64,000 nt of DNA from Epiperipatus broadwayi (lineage: Eukaryota; Onychophora; Udeonychophora; Euonychophora; Peripatidae). A model generated the notes under the pieces. It was not told the origin of the DNA and made no database searches. It saw nothing but the letters and a program-made list of their open reading frames with translations. The DNA is taken from the NCBI GenBank assembly GCA_028023455.1, contig JAQFVV010012969.1:170450-234449 (forward strand), in the 5' to 3' direction. The position numbers and the translations under genes are program-made. How positions within the stretch are numbered: position 1 is the first letter of the stretch; each line of letters starts with the position of its first letter. This document shows positions 1-13,925 of this stretch, in pieces.

Positions 1-3000
1 ATTGTGAATAGGTAGGTTCTCAACAATAAATCTTTTAAAGCTTGTTTTCATAACTAAGCTAATATACCTTCAAAATTCTTTTTTGAATTAAACATTATTA
101 ATTTATATCCACAGGTACAGAAAAAAAAAAAAACTAAAAATTCTCTATAAAAACTTGTAATTAAAAACAAACTGCTGGAATAAATGTTCAATACAACTAA
201 AGCAAAATTATATAAAACTTTACAAGTTCAAGTACGCACAATAACATATATACGCATACATATATATGAAGTGTGATTTTATAAATGTCTACATTGAATA
301 CCTTTCATGAATTGGAAACTTAAGAACACTTCACAATATACAAGTTAAATATGCAGATCTTTTCAGTATTATTATATCAGGCACTATAAATGCATTGTTT
401 GTGGTTACAGTAAGGTAGCAATGGATTCTAAATGTAGAAACTAAAAATTATCATAATAGTGAACAGTTAAAATTGTCAAGTCATGTTTAAAATTGTAACG
501 CAAAATGAAAATTGTTTAAAAATATATCCATATGAAATAAACTTCTGATTGCGGAAGGGTGATAACATTCAAAACAAATTTTTTTAAGATCAATGATAAA
601 AATAAAAAGTTTCTATTTTTTTTTTTTTACAATATTAAAAGATCCCTAACACAATAAAAAAAGAAGTGATTTTTAATTTCTGTGAGATTTCTATAAAAAA
701 AAAAAAAATACTGATAAATTATGATTAGATGTAGAAATCTAATGTAAAAATGTAGACATTATTTACTCAATTAAAGAAAATCATTCTGAATTTATTTTAA
801 GTTTGAAGATAATAATGGTTAATGGTAAATACATTTAAATATCATTTTTTGGAAACTGAAAATAAAGGGGAGAGGTTAAATTATTTTTCACATAAAACTC
901 AAAGTATACAAATCATCACAATGTGGAATTATTCCAACAGTGAGTGCTCCCTGTGAAACAAACATAAAGTCTGACTAAACAGCATCGGTAAAAGGTCAAC
1001 CTTTTTATCTAGTTTATTCCACTTCATGGGTGTCTCACAATGAAAACTGCTGGAATAATTTAGAAAATTGTGTTGATTTATATATTTTATATTTGAATTT
1101 CAGCTAGGTTTGCAACTGATTCTATTTAATACCTAACTTTTATGCTTATTTAATACATAACTTTACATTTTTAAATTAATATATGTGCAGTAACATAAAA
1201 TATTAATACTCATAAATTGGTACATATATTACTGTGCTGTGATAACATTAATTTTACTAATATTATTTTTGTGAAAATTTATTCTCCAACAGGATTTCAA
1301 CCATCGTGGGGATTTTTTTTTTAAAAAAACCAATCAATTAGGAAGGAAGACTCCTTAATTTCACAAAAGTAAGCTGCGATTGTACTATCCTATTTGACAT
1401 TTTAGGTGGAGAGACATTTTAGGTGGTGCAATGGTATTGCATCTCCAATTTTCTATGTTCTTTTAAAGCATTGTATATGTTAAATTATGTTGTGGGGCAG
1501 GCTACAGCAATTCTTTCTAAGAGGCTTCCATTTTTAATATAGTAATTAAAAAACATTCCAAGCAATGTCAGCAGTATACAGACCTTTATAGACCTTTGTC
1601 TGTGATTGACAGCACATGTTTTGACAATGCTATGAAGGAGGTGGTGATTTGTCATTGGCTGATGCTTTATATTCATTTCTCCTGCGGCTAAATGCCACAT
1701 GTGATTTTCAGTAATTGTTAATGACTATGAGGCAATATTTTTTATAAAAGACATTATTAAACAAAAAAATTACAGTACTAGGGGGAGGTGTCTTTGAAAA
1801 TATTTCATTTTTAAAAAATATAGTTCTTAGAAAGCATACGAAGTACATTGCGAAAACTGGAAATTACCACAGTAAAGCAATTAGAGGATACTCATACTAG
1901 ATGGTAGAAATAGTCCAATATAAAAATACAACTAAAAAAAAAAAATCGTTTTTGTAAAAAGTGTAAGTGGAATATTTTAATAATAATTTATTAACTTCTA
2001 GAATTTTTTTTTTTGTTTCTTTCATGATAACTAATTCTAAATATATGATTTTTTTAATTACATAAAATATCTAATATTTCGTTCTTTTAACTTTTTTGAG
2101 TAGATATTATGAAGCCAATAATAATCCAATCCATATTTTTACATACGCTCTAACTTGCAACTATGCTTATAGCTTCCAATCATCACTTCATTACAACACA
2201 ATTTCAAAATAAACTACTTAAGCATTATAGCGATTAGTCTTTATAATTGCAATGAAATGGTAATCCATCAATTTTCAAAAGGTTAGAAAATGAAAATAAT
2301 GCAAGCAAAAAATAATAGTATCAGTAAATCATCAAGATTAAATAAGAATAGTTCAAAAATTATTCACTGAAATACCTCTAAAGGACAACTAGCATTTTGT
2401 ATATTAAAACAATTCACACTGATTATTAGCAAAATATTTATGTAATTTTAATATAACAGTAATTACATATAATTTTATATAAAAAAAGATTATTATAAAG
2501 TTTAATAATTAAATATTTGCAAGCATTTAGTATTTTCATTTGTTACAATCTTGATTTTAATCGCGGTTATAATTTTTATATTTTGTGCAAACTTTCAACC
2601 CCAATTCAATCATGTATCATATTTTTGGAAAGAAAATATCTCTTGATTCACTATTATCATCTTGTATTGAAGCTGTAAATATGGTTCTACATATTTGTGC
2701 TTCACCTATTGTTAATTATATAACTACTAATGTGGGTTTGAACGCAACTTATATGTAATTAGCACCAGTATCTAGCAATGGGTGATAGCATATATATATA
2801 TGGATACATGAATTTAAATGGATCTCTACTAAATTTTAAATATTTATGATAAATTAATTATGAAAATGAATATTTGTTTTTTTTTAAATATCAAGAAAAT
2901 TTTAATGTTCTTTATGTCCGTTTGATTTGTGTATATATATGTAGAATAAATAAATAGTCTTATATATATACTGTAATTTTACTAATAATTTGTATAAAAT

Positions 3001-3122
3001 AAAATTGACATTTAAGAGTCACATAATGCAATCATCAAATCTTGTAATCTTGATGAGCCATTGTATCATTCTAAAAAATGTTATAAATACCAAAGATTCT
3101 TCAATTAAATTTTACAGTGCTA
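1..3122. other. AT-rich DNA without recognisable genes
   Basis: The longest open frame is about 71 codons and carries no motif I know. The stretch holds A and T homopolymers, short TA runs (near 2791) and one 14-bp direct duplication (gacattttaggtgg at 1396 and 1413). I see no RNA gene or mobile-element end. Confidence 0.7.
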
Positions 3123-3234
3123 ATTGATCGGTCTTTCATACCATATATGAAAATGCAGGTCAATTTAGTTAAAATTTCACTTGACTATTGATCCATCTAT
3201 CCATGCCATATATGGAAATGTAGGTCAATTTAGA
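3123..3234. repeat. Two-copy tandem duplication, about 64-bp period
   Basis: A block starting attgatc, continuing through ccatatatg and ending aggtcaatttag occurs at 3123 and again at 3187 with a few substitutions. No coding potential is visible. Confidence 0.75.
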
Positions 3235-4724
3235 ATCTCAACCAAGTATACAGAGTTTGAAATAATGGCTGGCAAGAATTTGATCAGATTAACATCTGAA
3301 CAAAAATGTAATTGAAATAAAAGATCAGAAATGTGTGAAATGAATAAAATATCTTGCCTCAAGGCAGAATTATTTAAATAATAGCATTAAGTATAAATAA
3401 CTAAATTTTTGGCCATCTAATATACTTGTTCTAAGTCTTATCTCAGAGTGCTATCATACTTCAAGTCTGTTTAATTTGAAATAAGTAATGTTGGGGTAAA
3501 AGAAGTGACTGTTTGCTTTCTCATACCTCTAAGAATCTCATCTCCCAGTCACTATGCTGAAGCTTGAAACCTCTGGGCTGAATATGTGTGCTGTTCAAAG
3601 AAGATGCTTGCCTGTAAGTGAACTTTAAATCTCTACCGATGCCTGTTTCCATTCAAACCAATTTCTGATCATGATCCACCAATTAATTACCTGCTTCGAC
3701 TCAACAAGTTGGCCAAGGTAAAACATCTACATTGCTGTCAACTAGTGAACTCTTAATTAATCTAACTTTTATTTAAGATTATATTGGAATCCTTTTCTTA
3801 TTATATTTAATTCTTCAAATCCATTTTGTATAATGCTCAATAATGTCTATACAAGTTATTCTAATATTGTATTAAGTTCTTAAATTTTGGTACAGCAATT
3901 TAGATTGAACTTTATTTTCTCTTAGTTTGTTATTTTGATTTATTTTAGTATGCCAAGTCAGTATCCAACCCAGCGAGTAAATTTAAACCCCACGGCCATA
4001 GTTTTCTCCAATTAAATTGTTGGAGACATAAATTTTCTTTAAGGTTAATTATTCTAAACTCACTTGGTTTAATATCGATTATTTTATATAATGATGTTTC
4101 CTTTTAAATGGCACGTAACGCTTTAATGCCTGTACTCAGCTGCCCTCATTAATTATAAAGTAAATACTTACCTAATCATTGAAATCGGTTTTGCCAATTT
4201 ATTTAATTAAATCTTACTAGAAGTGAGTTTAATATTTAATGTATCATCTATCCATGTGAGATCTATGATTTTATTCTGAAATTATGTCAAATTAAATGTG
4301 CATTGATTACTTATAAAAATGTAAGGAGATATTTTAGGAGTATGGGAGAAAGCAATTTATTCCCTTTTAGTTTTAGACTCTGACTCATTGTACATTTTAT
4401 TAGTCATTAGTTAAATGCCCGGGGATCGTTTGTGTTAAGTAGCCCATTATACCAGAGAGCATATTATTTTAAACAGGTATTAATTAATTTTTCTGGTCTT
4501 AGTGATGTGAACAATCTATGCTATAGGCATTATAAAGGTGTCATTACAATCATTTAATTTATTAATTTTCTTGCTTTGCCATGCACTTTGGAATCTTCAG
4601 AATTCCAGAACCCACTCCTCATTATTCCCTCAAAGTAGATGCTATTCCTACTGGGATCGGTTCCAGACACTTCTAATGTACAAGTGTATGGGAAATATGG
4701 ATAAACTGTCCCAACATGCTAGCT
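3235..4724. other. No recognisable gene
   Basis: AT-rich unique-looking DNA with slightly higher G+C around 3500-3680 and 3960-4010. No open frame of useful length and no repeat boundary that I can support. Confidence 0.6.
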
Positions 4725-4838
4725 TGTGCCACTATTCTTCAGAGATGTGTTCTTGGCCATCATGCAGACATATTCTCACTTTTGTGCCACTATTCTTCAG
4801 AGATATGACCTTGGTCATCATGCAGGCATACTCTTTTA
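4725..4838. repeat. Two-copy tandem duplication, 58-bp period
   Basis: tgtgccactattcttcagag occurs at 4725 and 4783, each followed by a similar sequence containing catcatgcag. The open frames across it (4538-4849, 4726-4908) read through the duplication and show no known domain, so I do not call them genes. Confidence 0.8.
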
Positions 4839-5252
4839 TGCAAATATGACAAAGCCAGCCAAGATTGTCTTAAGTGACCACAATCCTGTATGCGATTGTA
4901 AATTATAACATAATACCACTTTTATTATTATTGATTTATTTATAAACCTGCAATGCTCTCTGTCAGCCATAATCACATGTTGTTTGCCACCCATTCTATT
5001 TAATTCTCTAGGTCAGATTATGTAATTATAGCTTCTTTTAGGCTAAACCATCTTACTCCCACACATTTAAGTGATCTCCCAAATCTAGGAGACATGTGAC
5101 CATGTACGCTCTTAAAACCACACATTATAAACTCTTACTTATATGTATAATGTTACAATAAAATCCATTAGTGTGAATTTGTAATATTTTAAATGAGGAT
5201 TAAGCTACAATGTATTATTGATTATCAATTAATTTATTCTATAATCTTGGCA

Positions 5253-5360
5253 TATTAACCACAACAACCAATTTTATATTTATATATTAACCATACCAAC
5301 CAATCTTATTTTATAGATATATTAATCACACAAACCAATTTATATATATTAATCACAGTT
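5253..5360. repeat. Short AT-rich tandem repeat, about 27-35 bp units
   Basis: The motif atattaa(c/t)c followed by ca-rich sequence and ccaat(t/c)tt recurs at 5253, 5284, 5319 and 5346, making about 3.5 degenerate copies. Confidence 0.7.
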
Positions 5361-8300
5361 TATGTGTTAAACCCAATATTATTCACTTATATAAATTCCA
5401 AATGATCTATTTAATTAATTTGGTTGCATAATGGCAAATCAAACCATCAACAAAATTGTAATAATAATTGTATAGACATTCTACACAAATATTTTGTTTC
5501 ATTTATAATCATTAAACTACCACTGTATAATAAAGTTATGTTATATCATTTCTCTGTATTCTCATATTTGTCATTCATTGCCTGAATCTCTAGTATTTTT
5601 GATTGAGTTATATTGTTCCATAAGTGAATGAGATTTTATTCAGTATTATTAATTAAACTCCTTTTTGTTTAATGTTGCCTTGAATATTATTATGGCTCTG
5701 ATTATTAATTAATATTAAGCAATAGTCTGTGCCATTCTTTAATTATTCTATTTCATAAAAATTATTAGTTAGTCAATTGAATATATTATTGATTTCCAAG
5801 TCTTTGTGCTCACCCTGTTCTCATTGCTGGGACCGGAGTCAATGGAAAACTTGTAGTATCCTCAAAAGCATTGCTCATATAGTCATAGACCCTGGAGCAC
5901 AGGCAAATAGGTTAATGTTCAGTATTGTCCCTGACATGTATTTTGCACATACTAGAATGATGTACTTTTGCTTGGATTCTAGGTCTTGTTGAATGAACAC
6001 ACGATTTTGACTGGTAGAGTGTGTATAAAATATCTGTCAATATAGTACAGCAATGTGCTCTGGCCAAAAAGTTCAGCACAAGTTGGCCATTTTCTTACTC
6101 TTCTTGTATGTTCATCCCTCCAGTATTCTGACAGATCTCACTTATTTTAAGCTTTTAACTTTCACTTTAATATTAAACCATTATTATTTATCAGAATATA
6201 ATAAATTTGACCTCATTTGATAGATATTTTTGTTTAGAAATTAAATAAATTTTAAAAAATCATATTTGATTTTTGGAATTATTTTAAAAATAAGATTTTA
6301 CTCAAAACAAAGTGTTGTTTAATCATTAAATTTTCAAGTGGAGCAGATTCAATTTGCAAAATGAATGAAATCTTTGTTTGATGTTTATTTTAAAAATTCA
6401 AACAAATTATTTTTATTACCTAGTAAATCTATCAATTTATGTTTTAAAAGTTTAAATTTTTTTTGTAATTTTTATGATATCGCTAAATGTTATAGTGATA
6501 ACATTTCTAAACAACTGTATTTCCCACAACCATAAATAAATGTGTAATAATATATATTTTTGATATGCAATAATTATTACACCACTACTATTTAAAAATA
6601 ATCATAAACTTCTCAAAAAATCAAGTTTTTAGACCATCATAATATTTTCTCTAAGTAATCACACAACGTTTGAGATCACCAAATACATAATAGATACCCA
6701 TCATCATGGAGTTTAAGAAACTTTGAAAACCCACTTATTCGATTACCCTGACAATTTTTGAAATTTTTTGAAATTAAAATATTAGAAAAATATATAAACA
6801 TGTTTAAAACTGTAAAAAAAAGTTAGATAAATTTATCTCAGTAGACGATGGAAAACAAATTCAATTTCTTCACTTCTGGCCTGATAAAACGTAATGAAAA
6901 ACAGAAAGATTAATAAAATACATGTATTACTATATTAGAAACAAAACAACACAAGCAAAATATAACAGATCATGATAATGAATAATTTGTATAACCTCAA
7001 AAATGAGAATTAATGACTTTGATAAAGCATTATTGATGTCTTTGCTTAATCCAAAGTATTTCAGAAAAAGATTGGATTTAATGTTCTATTCATGACAGAC
7101 ATTATCTGTTCATAATAAAAATGTTAAAATTGTATTTACCCTTTCACTTATGTGCCTGCTTGGAATTCAATCATATTCAAGAAGCCTCTGATTACATCTT
7201 TAATGCTCAGTTAATAAAAACCTGAAAATGCTTTACCACTATGAAAGCAATATCATTTATAAAAACAACAGTGGAAAAATTAAATTCAGAAATGTAAATG
7301 CATGTTGGTAAACTATATGAAATAAGATCATGAAAAACTTTTACGGTTTTCCAGAAAATGGTGTAAAGGTTTAAAGTAAACTATTTTAGGCACAAAAAAA
7401 AAATCAGAGGGGATTAATTTATTGACATGATTGATAAAGAATCACAAGGCCTTGTTGAATCATTAGCAAAAAAAGAACTAACAATGTTAGAAAAAAATCA
7501 TGAAATATTTAAAAATTACTTCCATCATTTAATATTCCAAAATCTTCTACGGAATAAGACTTTCCTGCTATGTCATTAGAAGCTAAAACATCTTAATACT
7601 ATAACATTCATTTCACTTCAACTCATCAGTACATCTCTCATTTAATTATTAATTTTTATCATAAGAAAAATAAAAAAGACATAGTAAATATTATTTTTGA
7701 AAGAGAGTGACAAACTGAACACACACATTGTAATACTCACTTAGGTTTAAATACAGACCAATACTTAACATAGATATGCAAATGTGCTCTCTTTCTCATT
7801 ACTATAACTATATTATTTGAAATACAGGCTTACTTCATATACCCGGAGTTTAATTGTAATTATAGGGGATTTGAACACAGACTATCAGGACGGAGAAAAT
7901 TTTGAAAACATAACATTTTTCAATTTCACACTTTTCATATGTATTTGTTTGTCTAAGACTGCATTCTTCAGCAAAAACCATAAATACAATTTATAGGGTA
8001 TATGAGCACTTTCACACAACCCTATATATTACATATATAAATACAGGTATATAATAAGCCTGTGTGTTTCAGTTATTTCAAAATACAATTTATTTATAAT
8101 AGCAAATACTATACAACTTATAATTTAAGTAAATATAAAATCTCTGAATACTATCACATATCATTAAAAAAATCATCATAAAGTTTATTTATTACAATTT
8201 GATTTACAAGCATCAACCTTTCTCCATTCACAACTTAGAGGTCCACCAGTTGAGTTAAATACACTGATGATTATTATTAATCCTTTATTACACCAGAGCT

Positions 8301-11300
8301 TATCTGTAGCCCAGATTTAAATTTTAAACTTCAAAGTTTAATATAGCTGTTACATGGAATTACTCAACTTCAACTTTCCTTTTCCATATGTACTATCTTT
8401 TCAGGTATTTAAATCTCTATTCCACAACATATTCTTGAAATATATGAATAAAATCATCTGAAAAAGATACCTTAAAATTTATATAAGAAATCAATTTAAT
8501 AAAGAATATTGTAGAAAATGAATGTAATTGTTCAATTACTGTTCGTTCTTATGTAAACTTTTCAGTATTGCCCCTATTTAAAGCAGCTGTATATTAATTT
8601 ATCAAAAATCTATTCGCAATTATATAATATGTAAATATCACTAAACTTGTCTCAAATTAATTTGACAGTTCGATTATAACTCTAATATTTATTTTCTGAC
8701 CAATTTAAATTCCTTAAATTCTTCATATTCTTGCTTCAGTAAATATTGCTTTATTTTATACAACTTTTAATTTTTTGCAAAGCTATAAAATAATTATCCC
8801 GTTATAAATTTATTCAAATTCAGACGGTATAATCGGTTCAAATTTTGCAATTACTAATCTTGTTCTTTTGATAATGTGTTCCATTCAGATGAAGTTAAAA
8901 TCAATTTCTCTACCTAAGCATATAATTCTAATAGTATATCAGGATTTAAAGACTATTTAGAAAACCATCTGATAATGACTCGTCAGTTATTTTTTTGGCA
9001 AGCTCCCAATTCTGAAATAACATTTTAAGTTTCTAGATGTACATATGTTGTTTGTCAATGAAATATACATTGTTATCATTGAAGGAAAAAAAAAGGCAGC
9101 AAAATAATAATAATCGCACATAAACATTTTAATCAAAAATATGATAGAATAATCACGTGAATGAAAACAATGGCGGGAAACCGAATAAACTTAATCGCTA
9201 TTATTTAAATGTATAGATACACACACGTCTTTATTTTTATGTATGGCAATAAATCACTTTGTAAAAATCTAATGAATATTACTTTCATCACACGTACATA
9301 ACAATCTATGGTGGCTTACATAATAACAATACAAATGTCACGGTAAACGAGTATTTCTTTCTTTTCTACTCCCTAGCGCTACCTATTTTAAGCTTGAGTA
9401 ATCAATAATACCAAGCAGTAGCGCACAATATAGTAATACCTATCTCCAGACAGTTCTAAACAATTTGATAATAAAAAATCACTTTTAAAGGTAAGCTGCT
9501 AGATACATAATTGCATTGGTTCCAGCTTTGAATTCCAAATCCTCACTGATAAAAGATAGAGTCAAAAATAATGGTAGAAGGAGAAATACTATGCCTGTAT
9601 AAAAATAAAAATTCCATTAGTATAAACACACAATATTATATTATTATTATTTATTTAACACATGGACAAAAAAGAAACAGCTTGACTGTTAACAAAGTAT
9701 CAAAAAGAAATCTGGAGACTATTCATCAATCAGGACATAGATTCACTACTGAGTTTATTAAGCCCCTGATTTCTGTTAATGTAGCTACAGCTTTCATAAA
9801 CATTATGTATTTCATGATTTGTGTTTGATCATATCTATATATAGATCAGTGATTCTTAAATTCCGCTTGCTGATGATTCTGGAAAAAGGGATTTGTTTGG
9901 AGTCTTCCACTTTTTTTATGCCATAATTCTTTGATTATAGGGATGTCAATTTGAAATGAATTTTAGTTGATGCAGCTATATATGTATGTATTTGTGAGGC
10001 ACTTTTTCTTTTGCTATCTGGCAAAAGGATATGTGGATGAACAGGAAGCCACTCTAAAGAAGTAGACGTGTATGTATCATAATATTTAAAAGCAGTCATT
10101 GAAGGAGTTAAAAGATAATACTACAAAATATCAAATAAAGAGAAAAATGAACTAAGATATTTTATATGTAAATGTATTTATGATTTATGGATTGGTTTGT
10201 ATAGATAAAGATTGAGATTGATGATTGTTTATTGATACTGACATTGTCTAAGTGTTGATGGCTTTCATGTATTTATATTTATAAATCTATCTAGACTTGA
10301 ACATAATGTGTAGTCGGTGTGCGGTATGAGCAAATATAACAATTTAAATCAGGAGGGATGGTGTTTACCTGTATTACTTTTCCTTTTCAGAATAATTAAA
10401 TATATATCTACATATGCATAAATCCAATTTGATTGAACTAAGAATTACAATAATGATTTTCATACATATACCAACTAACTATCGATATATTTATTGTGAT
10501 TGTTGTGTTTATATTTTAGTATGACTGAAAGTAATATTCCTGTTCACTTACTCATAACACACAACGGTGTCTATAAATATAAATATATTTATTATATGTA
10601 GTAATAATAATAATACAATATATATATAGTACTTTATACACATATACAATAAGTTATAGGAAGATATCCATCCAACTATAAATTTGGTGAAATCAATTCA
10701 TGAGGCTGAGATCCTTGAGAACAAAAGAAAATTTCACTCATTTCTAATCCTTACATTATTATGAAAGTTTTCTTCATCGCAAATATGAGGCAGCTGAACT
10801 TTTTATTCATTGGTTCTGGGACTCGAACAAAAACAAGGTATTTTAAAAGCTAAAAGGCCTCAATAAATCAGTGAATGGACTAATGCAGCTTTTTTAAAAC
10901 TGCGGTAACTAAAACACTAATACACATGGACTTACAAATGGTATGTGAAAGATAAACTATTTTTGAAAAATTATATTTATAAATTTTTGGATTTGGAGAA
11001 AAGAATAATTTTAAAGAAATTGCACATAAAGCTATTAAATTTTTAAAGCCATTTTGGATGTTATTTATGTGAAAAGGGATTTTCAACATTTAAAAAACAA
11101 ACATAGAACAAAATTAATACTTGAGCCTAATTTACTCTTAAAACTAAATAACATATAGCCTATATTAGAAAAGTACGTTTTACAACAAGCTCAAGATTCT
11201 TATTCATTTTAATTAAAAAGTTTTTTTTTTACAGTATTTTGAATGTTTTTTAATGCAGTTTTTTTATGTAATAATTTTGGAAATACAAATAAAAATTATA

Positions 11301-11652
11301 GGTATTTTATTTCTAAACAAATTAAATCTTTTATTATGGTAATGAATTATGTTTTGGTTCCCAAAAATATAAAGTGAATAATTTTTATTTGCCTATTTTT
11401 TAATGTTGATGCCAAATAGTCTATAGAAGTTGGTGTTACAGAGAAATTTTGATATTTTTTGGATGGTATGCAGAACCCAAAGGATGAGTGTTTCTGTCCT
11501 TGTATTAATTCAATGTCAACATATTTGTTAAATTTGAAATATAAATGTCTTTTCAAACAGCTTTTTGAAGTTTATATATCCCAAAACTGGGGCAATTGAA
11601 TTTTTGGGATGAAAATACAGTTTGGCCTTGGGATCCAAACAAAAAAAGGCAT
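5361..11652. other. Long AT-rich stretch without genes
   Basis: Open frames stay below about 85 codons and none shows a domain. The only local structure I note is a 49-nt hairpin at 9376-9424 (arms gcgctac and gtagcgc). A patch near 11513-11550 is repeated in diverged form at about 12603-12640. Confidence 0.65.
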
Positions 11653-11664
11653 TTCAAAACCTAA

Positions 11665-11975
11665 TCATCATCATCAACCATTATCAATCCACTACAGGAT
11701 GAAGGTCTCTCCGAGTTCAATCCATCTCTGATCTTTAGCTTCTCTTCTCCACATTACCGCTGTACACTTTCTTATTTCATTGATCTATCTCATATGTGGT
11801 CTCTTTCTGGGTCTTTTACAATCTCTTGGAATCCAGTTTTATACAAAATTCATATGAAAATGCAATATATAGGTAAGAGAACAAACAGGTGTTACTGACC
11901 CCATTGAAAAAATTAAAAGACTGAAGTGGAGTTGGGCTGGACATATTGCTAGAAAAGATGATAATAGATGGACAA
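11665..11975 (-). mobile_element. RTE-type LINE 3' end with inverted 5' segment (twin priming)
   Basis: 11665-11840 reads on the minus strand as the 3' end of the window's RTE family and finishes in a (TGATGA)-like tail. The adjoining 11872-11975 is the segment that should lie just upstream, but it is on the plus strand; it encodes a stretch like KRLKWSWAGHIARKDDNRW. A perfect 12-bp direct repeat, ttcaaaacctaa, flanks the whole insertion (11653-11664 and 11976-11987). This is the expected product of target-primed reverse transcription with twin priming. Its RT region is absent, so it is dead on arrival. Confidence 0.85.
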
Positions 11976-12117
11976 TTCAAAACCTAAGAGGGCTGACTAA
12001 ATCAGAAGAGATAAACCTTTATGATCAGTTAAAAATCTTTAGTACTTGCTTGCAGCCTAAAAAAATTGAATTTTCATCTTTATTCATTTAAATTTTACTA
12101 AACAATGTCAACATATT

Positions 12118-12602
12118 AATGAATAATATTTCTGTAGTGTAATTTTCACCACACCATCCTCATGCAAGATATGAACTTGTTTCTATCCATTTTTAACACT
12201 CTGTTGAGAGGTACATAACCAAAGACGTGTGGGAAAGATGTATGATCCCCAAATGCACATTTAATGCTGAACCAGCACCCATCCGTTGACCCAGATCACA
12301 ATTTCTTACACATATTTTTATCATTGTTCAGTATATATAGATAGCCAATTACTACAGTTTAATTAATAAATATCAAACTTCCTGCCCTCACAACTTTGAC
12401 ACAAACATTTAATGGAGTATATTAATATTTTTTATCAGTCATTCATTAGACTAAAGATTATTCACTTAATGAATAATATTTCTATAGTGTAATTTTCACC
12501 ATACAACTCTCATTCAAGGTGGTGTGGTGAAAATTACACTACAGAAATATTATTCATTAAGTGGACAATTTCTAATCTAATGAATAACTAATAAAAATTA
12601 GT
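12118..12602 (-). mobile_element. Ribozyme-repeat family 1, copy with inverted ends and 14-bp flanking repeat
   Basis: The element holds one unit and the start of a second: aatgaataatatttct occurs at 12119 and 12469, a 350-bp period. It then ends in an inverted copy of the unit start (12523-12602), so both ends present the motif gtgtaattttcac or its complement. A perfect direct repeat, aatgtcaacatatt, lies at 12104-12117 and 12603-12616, consistent with a target-site duplication. There is no open frame. The hammerhead-like sequence is at 12243-12299 on the minus strand. Confidence 0.7.
12243..12299 (-). ncRNA. Hammerhead ribozyme relic (family 1)
   Basis: Read on the minus strand: helix I 5' strand TGATCT..TCAA, core CGGATGG (normally CTGATGA), stem II GTGCTG-GTT-CAGCAT, then TAAA in place of GAAA, helix III TGTGCAT, and a helix I 3' strand ending GGATCA. 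The architecture is clear from comparison with the other copies. Core substitutions, including loss of the catalytic G12, predict no self-cleavage. Confidence 0.6.
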
Positions 12603-12663
12603 AATGTCAACATATTTATTAAATTTAAATGCAAATATCATTTTTTAAAAAATTGTCTCTAGG

Positions 12664-12862
12664 AGTGGTGTTGCTGGCCTGGCCTGACTAGTACACTGTC
12701 ACTGATCAGACTAGCAACATTTAAAGGAGGAGAGACTAATACCCCTCGAAATGTTGTGTATATACTAACCTGTACTGCCACTGGTCAGGCCAGCAACACC
12801 TGAAGAAGAGGGAAGAATACCCCTCGAAATGTTGTGCATATATTAGCCTGATTGATGTGCTA
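12664..12862. repeat. Two-copy tandem and foldback repeat
   Basis: Two roughly 90-bp units each contain (a/g)atacccctcgaaatgttgtg followed by tatat(a/t)(c/t)tarcctg. In addition, ggtgttgctggcctg at about 12667 pairs with caggccagcaacacc at about 12786, so the pair can fold back. A 72-codon frame on the minus strand across it is explained by the repeat. Confidence 0.7.
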
Positions 12863-13198
12863 TTATAACAGTTGAATGTATTTGGAATATTTAAATAAAG
12901 TTTAATTTTTCTAAAGACATTCAATACCCATATTATATGATGGAAATAGTCCAATATACAAATACAACTAAAACACCATCATCACAAACTTTTATGAAAA
13001 CATTGCAACTGCAAGTTTGACATGAAAAATTGGTCTCTTAATTATAAATAGCATCATGGCTTATAAGAAGCAAGAGGTAAAAAATTGAAAAGATGGAAGT
13101 TACCATGTAACTAAAAAATATTATAGATATATTTGATCTTCATTAAATTTAAAGTTTATAAACAAAGAGTTAGATTTCAGATTAATGATCGCATAGAT

Positions 13199-13925
13199 CA
13201 GGAATGACCAAACTTCATGATTATAAAAGCCATGTGTTAAAGTAAAGAAATATTCAAGAACCACAATTTAATTTTTGAAAAATTCAACAGAAGCAAATAT
13301 TTAACTTATAATTTTTTTTAATTAATATGGTTTATTAATTGCATAAAAAATCAAGATAACAAAATTAATAAACATGAGCAAAATCGATAAAAAATTATTT
13401 ATTATTCACTTGTGATTGTATCAGATTAGCAAGTACACTAAAATCTGGTGTATAATTTAATGAAGCATGCAATAGTTTCATAAGGGGTTCATACATCAGC
13501 TGTGCTCAATGTTTTGATTTTACAAATTTTGTTACTGATTATAATTACCTGTATTGCTTGATTAAATTAACGGAAGTTGGTGCTCGAACATCAAAGCAGA
13601 AGAACACACTCGATAATGTTTGAAATTAAAACTGTCTAAAGAATAACAACATCAGTCAATGATATCTGAATGCAAACTGAACTGATAAATTCAAACAATG
13701 ATTATATTTCCAGGAAAAAGTAACAATAAAGCCATCAAAATCAACAACATAAAGTCATAAACAATCATTAGGAAATGGCCACAACAAAAGAATAACGATT
13801 GTATAAAATAAAATATAAATATATCATGTTAATATAAATTGTATCATGATTTTATTTCAAAATTTTGCAAACTGCATTGGATCATTTAGAGGGCCACACT
13901 TTGAGCGGCAGTTTGAACATCCCTG
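13199..13925. mobile_element. Non-autonomous hAT-like element, 727 bp
   Basis: The left end CAGGAATGACCAAACTTC and the complement of the right end (CAGGGATGTTCAAACTGC) form imperfect TIRs of hAT type. The flanks gcatagat (13191-13198) and gtatagat (13926-13933) match at 7 of 8 positions, as an aged 8-bp hAT target duplication would. Internal sequence is non-coding and AT-rich. Confidence 0.75.

Noticed and set aside
4538-4849. 103-codon plus-strand open frame
   Set aside because: It runs across a 58-bp tandem duplication, has no domain, and a second overlapping frame is equally open.
9868-9892. CTGATGA followed by GAAA near 9870-9888, resembling a hammerhead core
   Set aside because: Only five bases lie between the two motifs, so no stem II can form, and no helix I partner or NUH is present. 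Not related to the repeat families.
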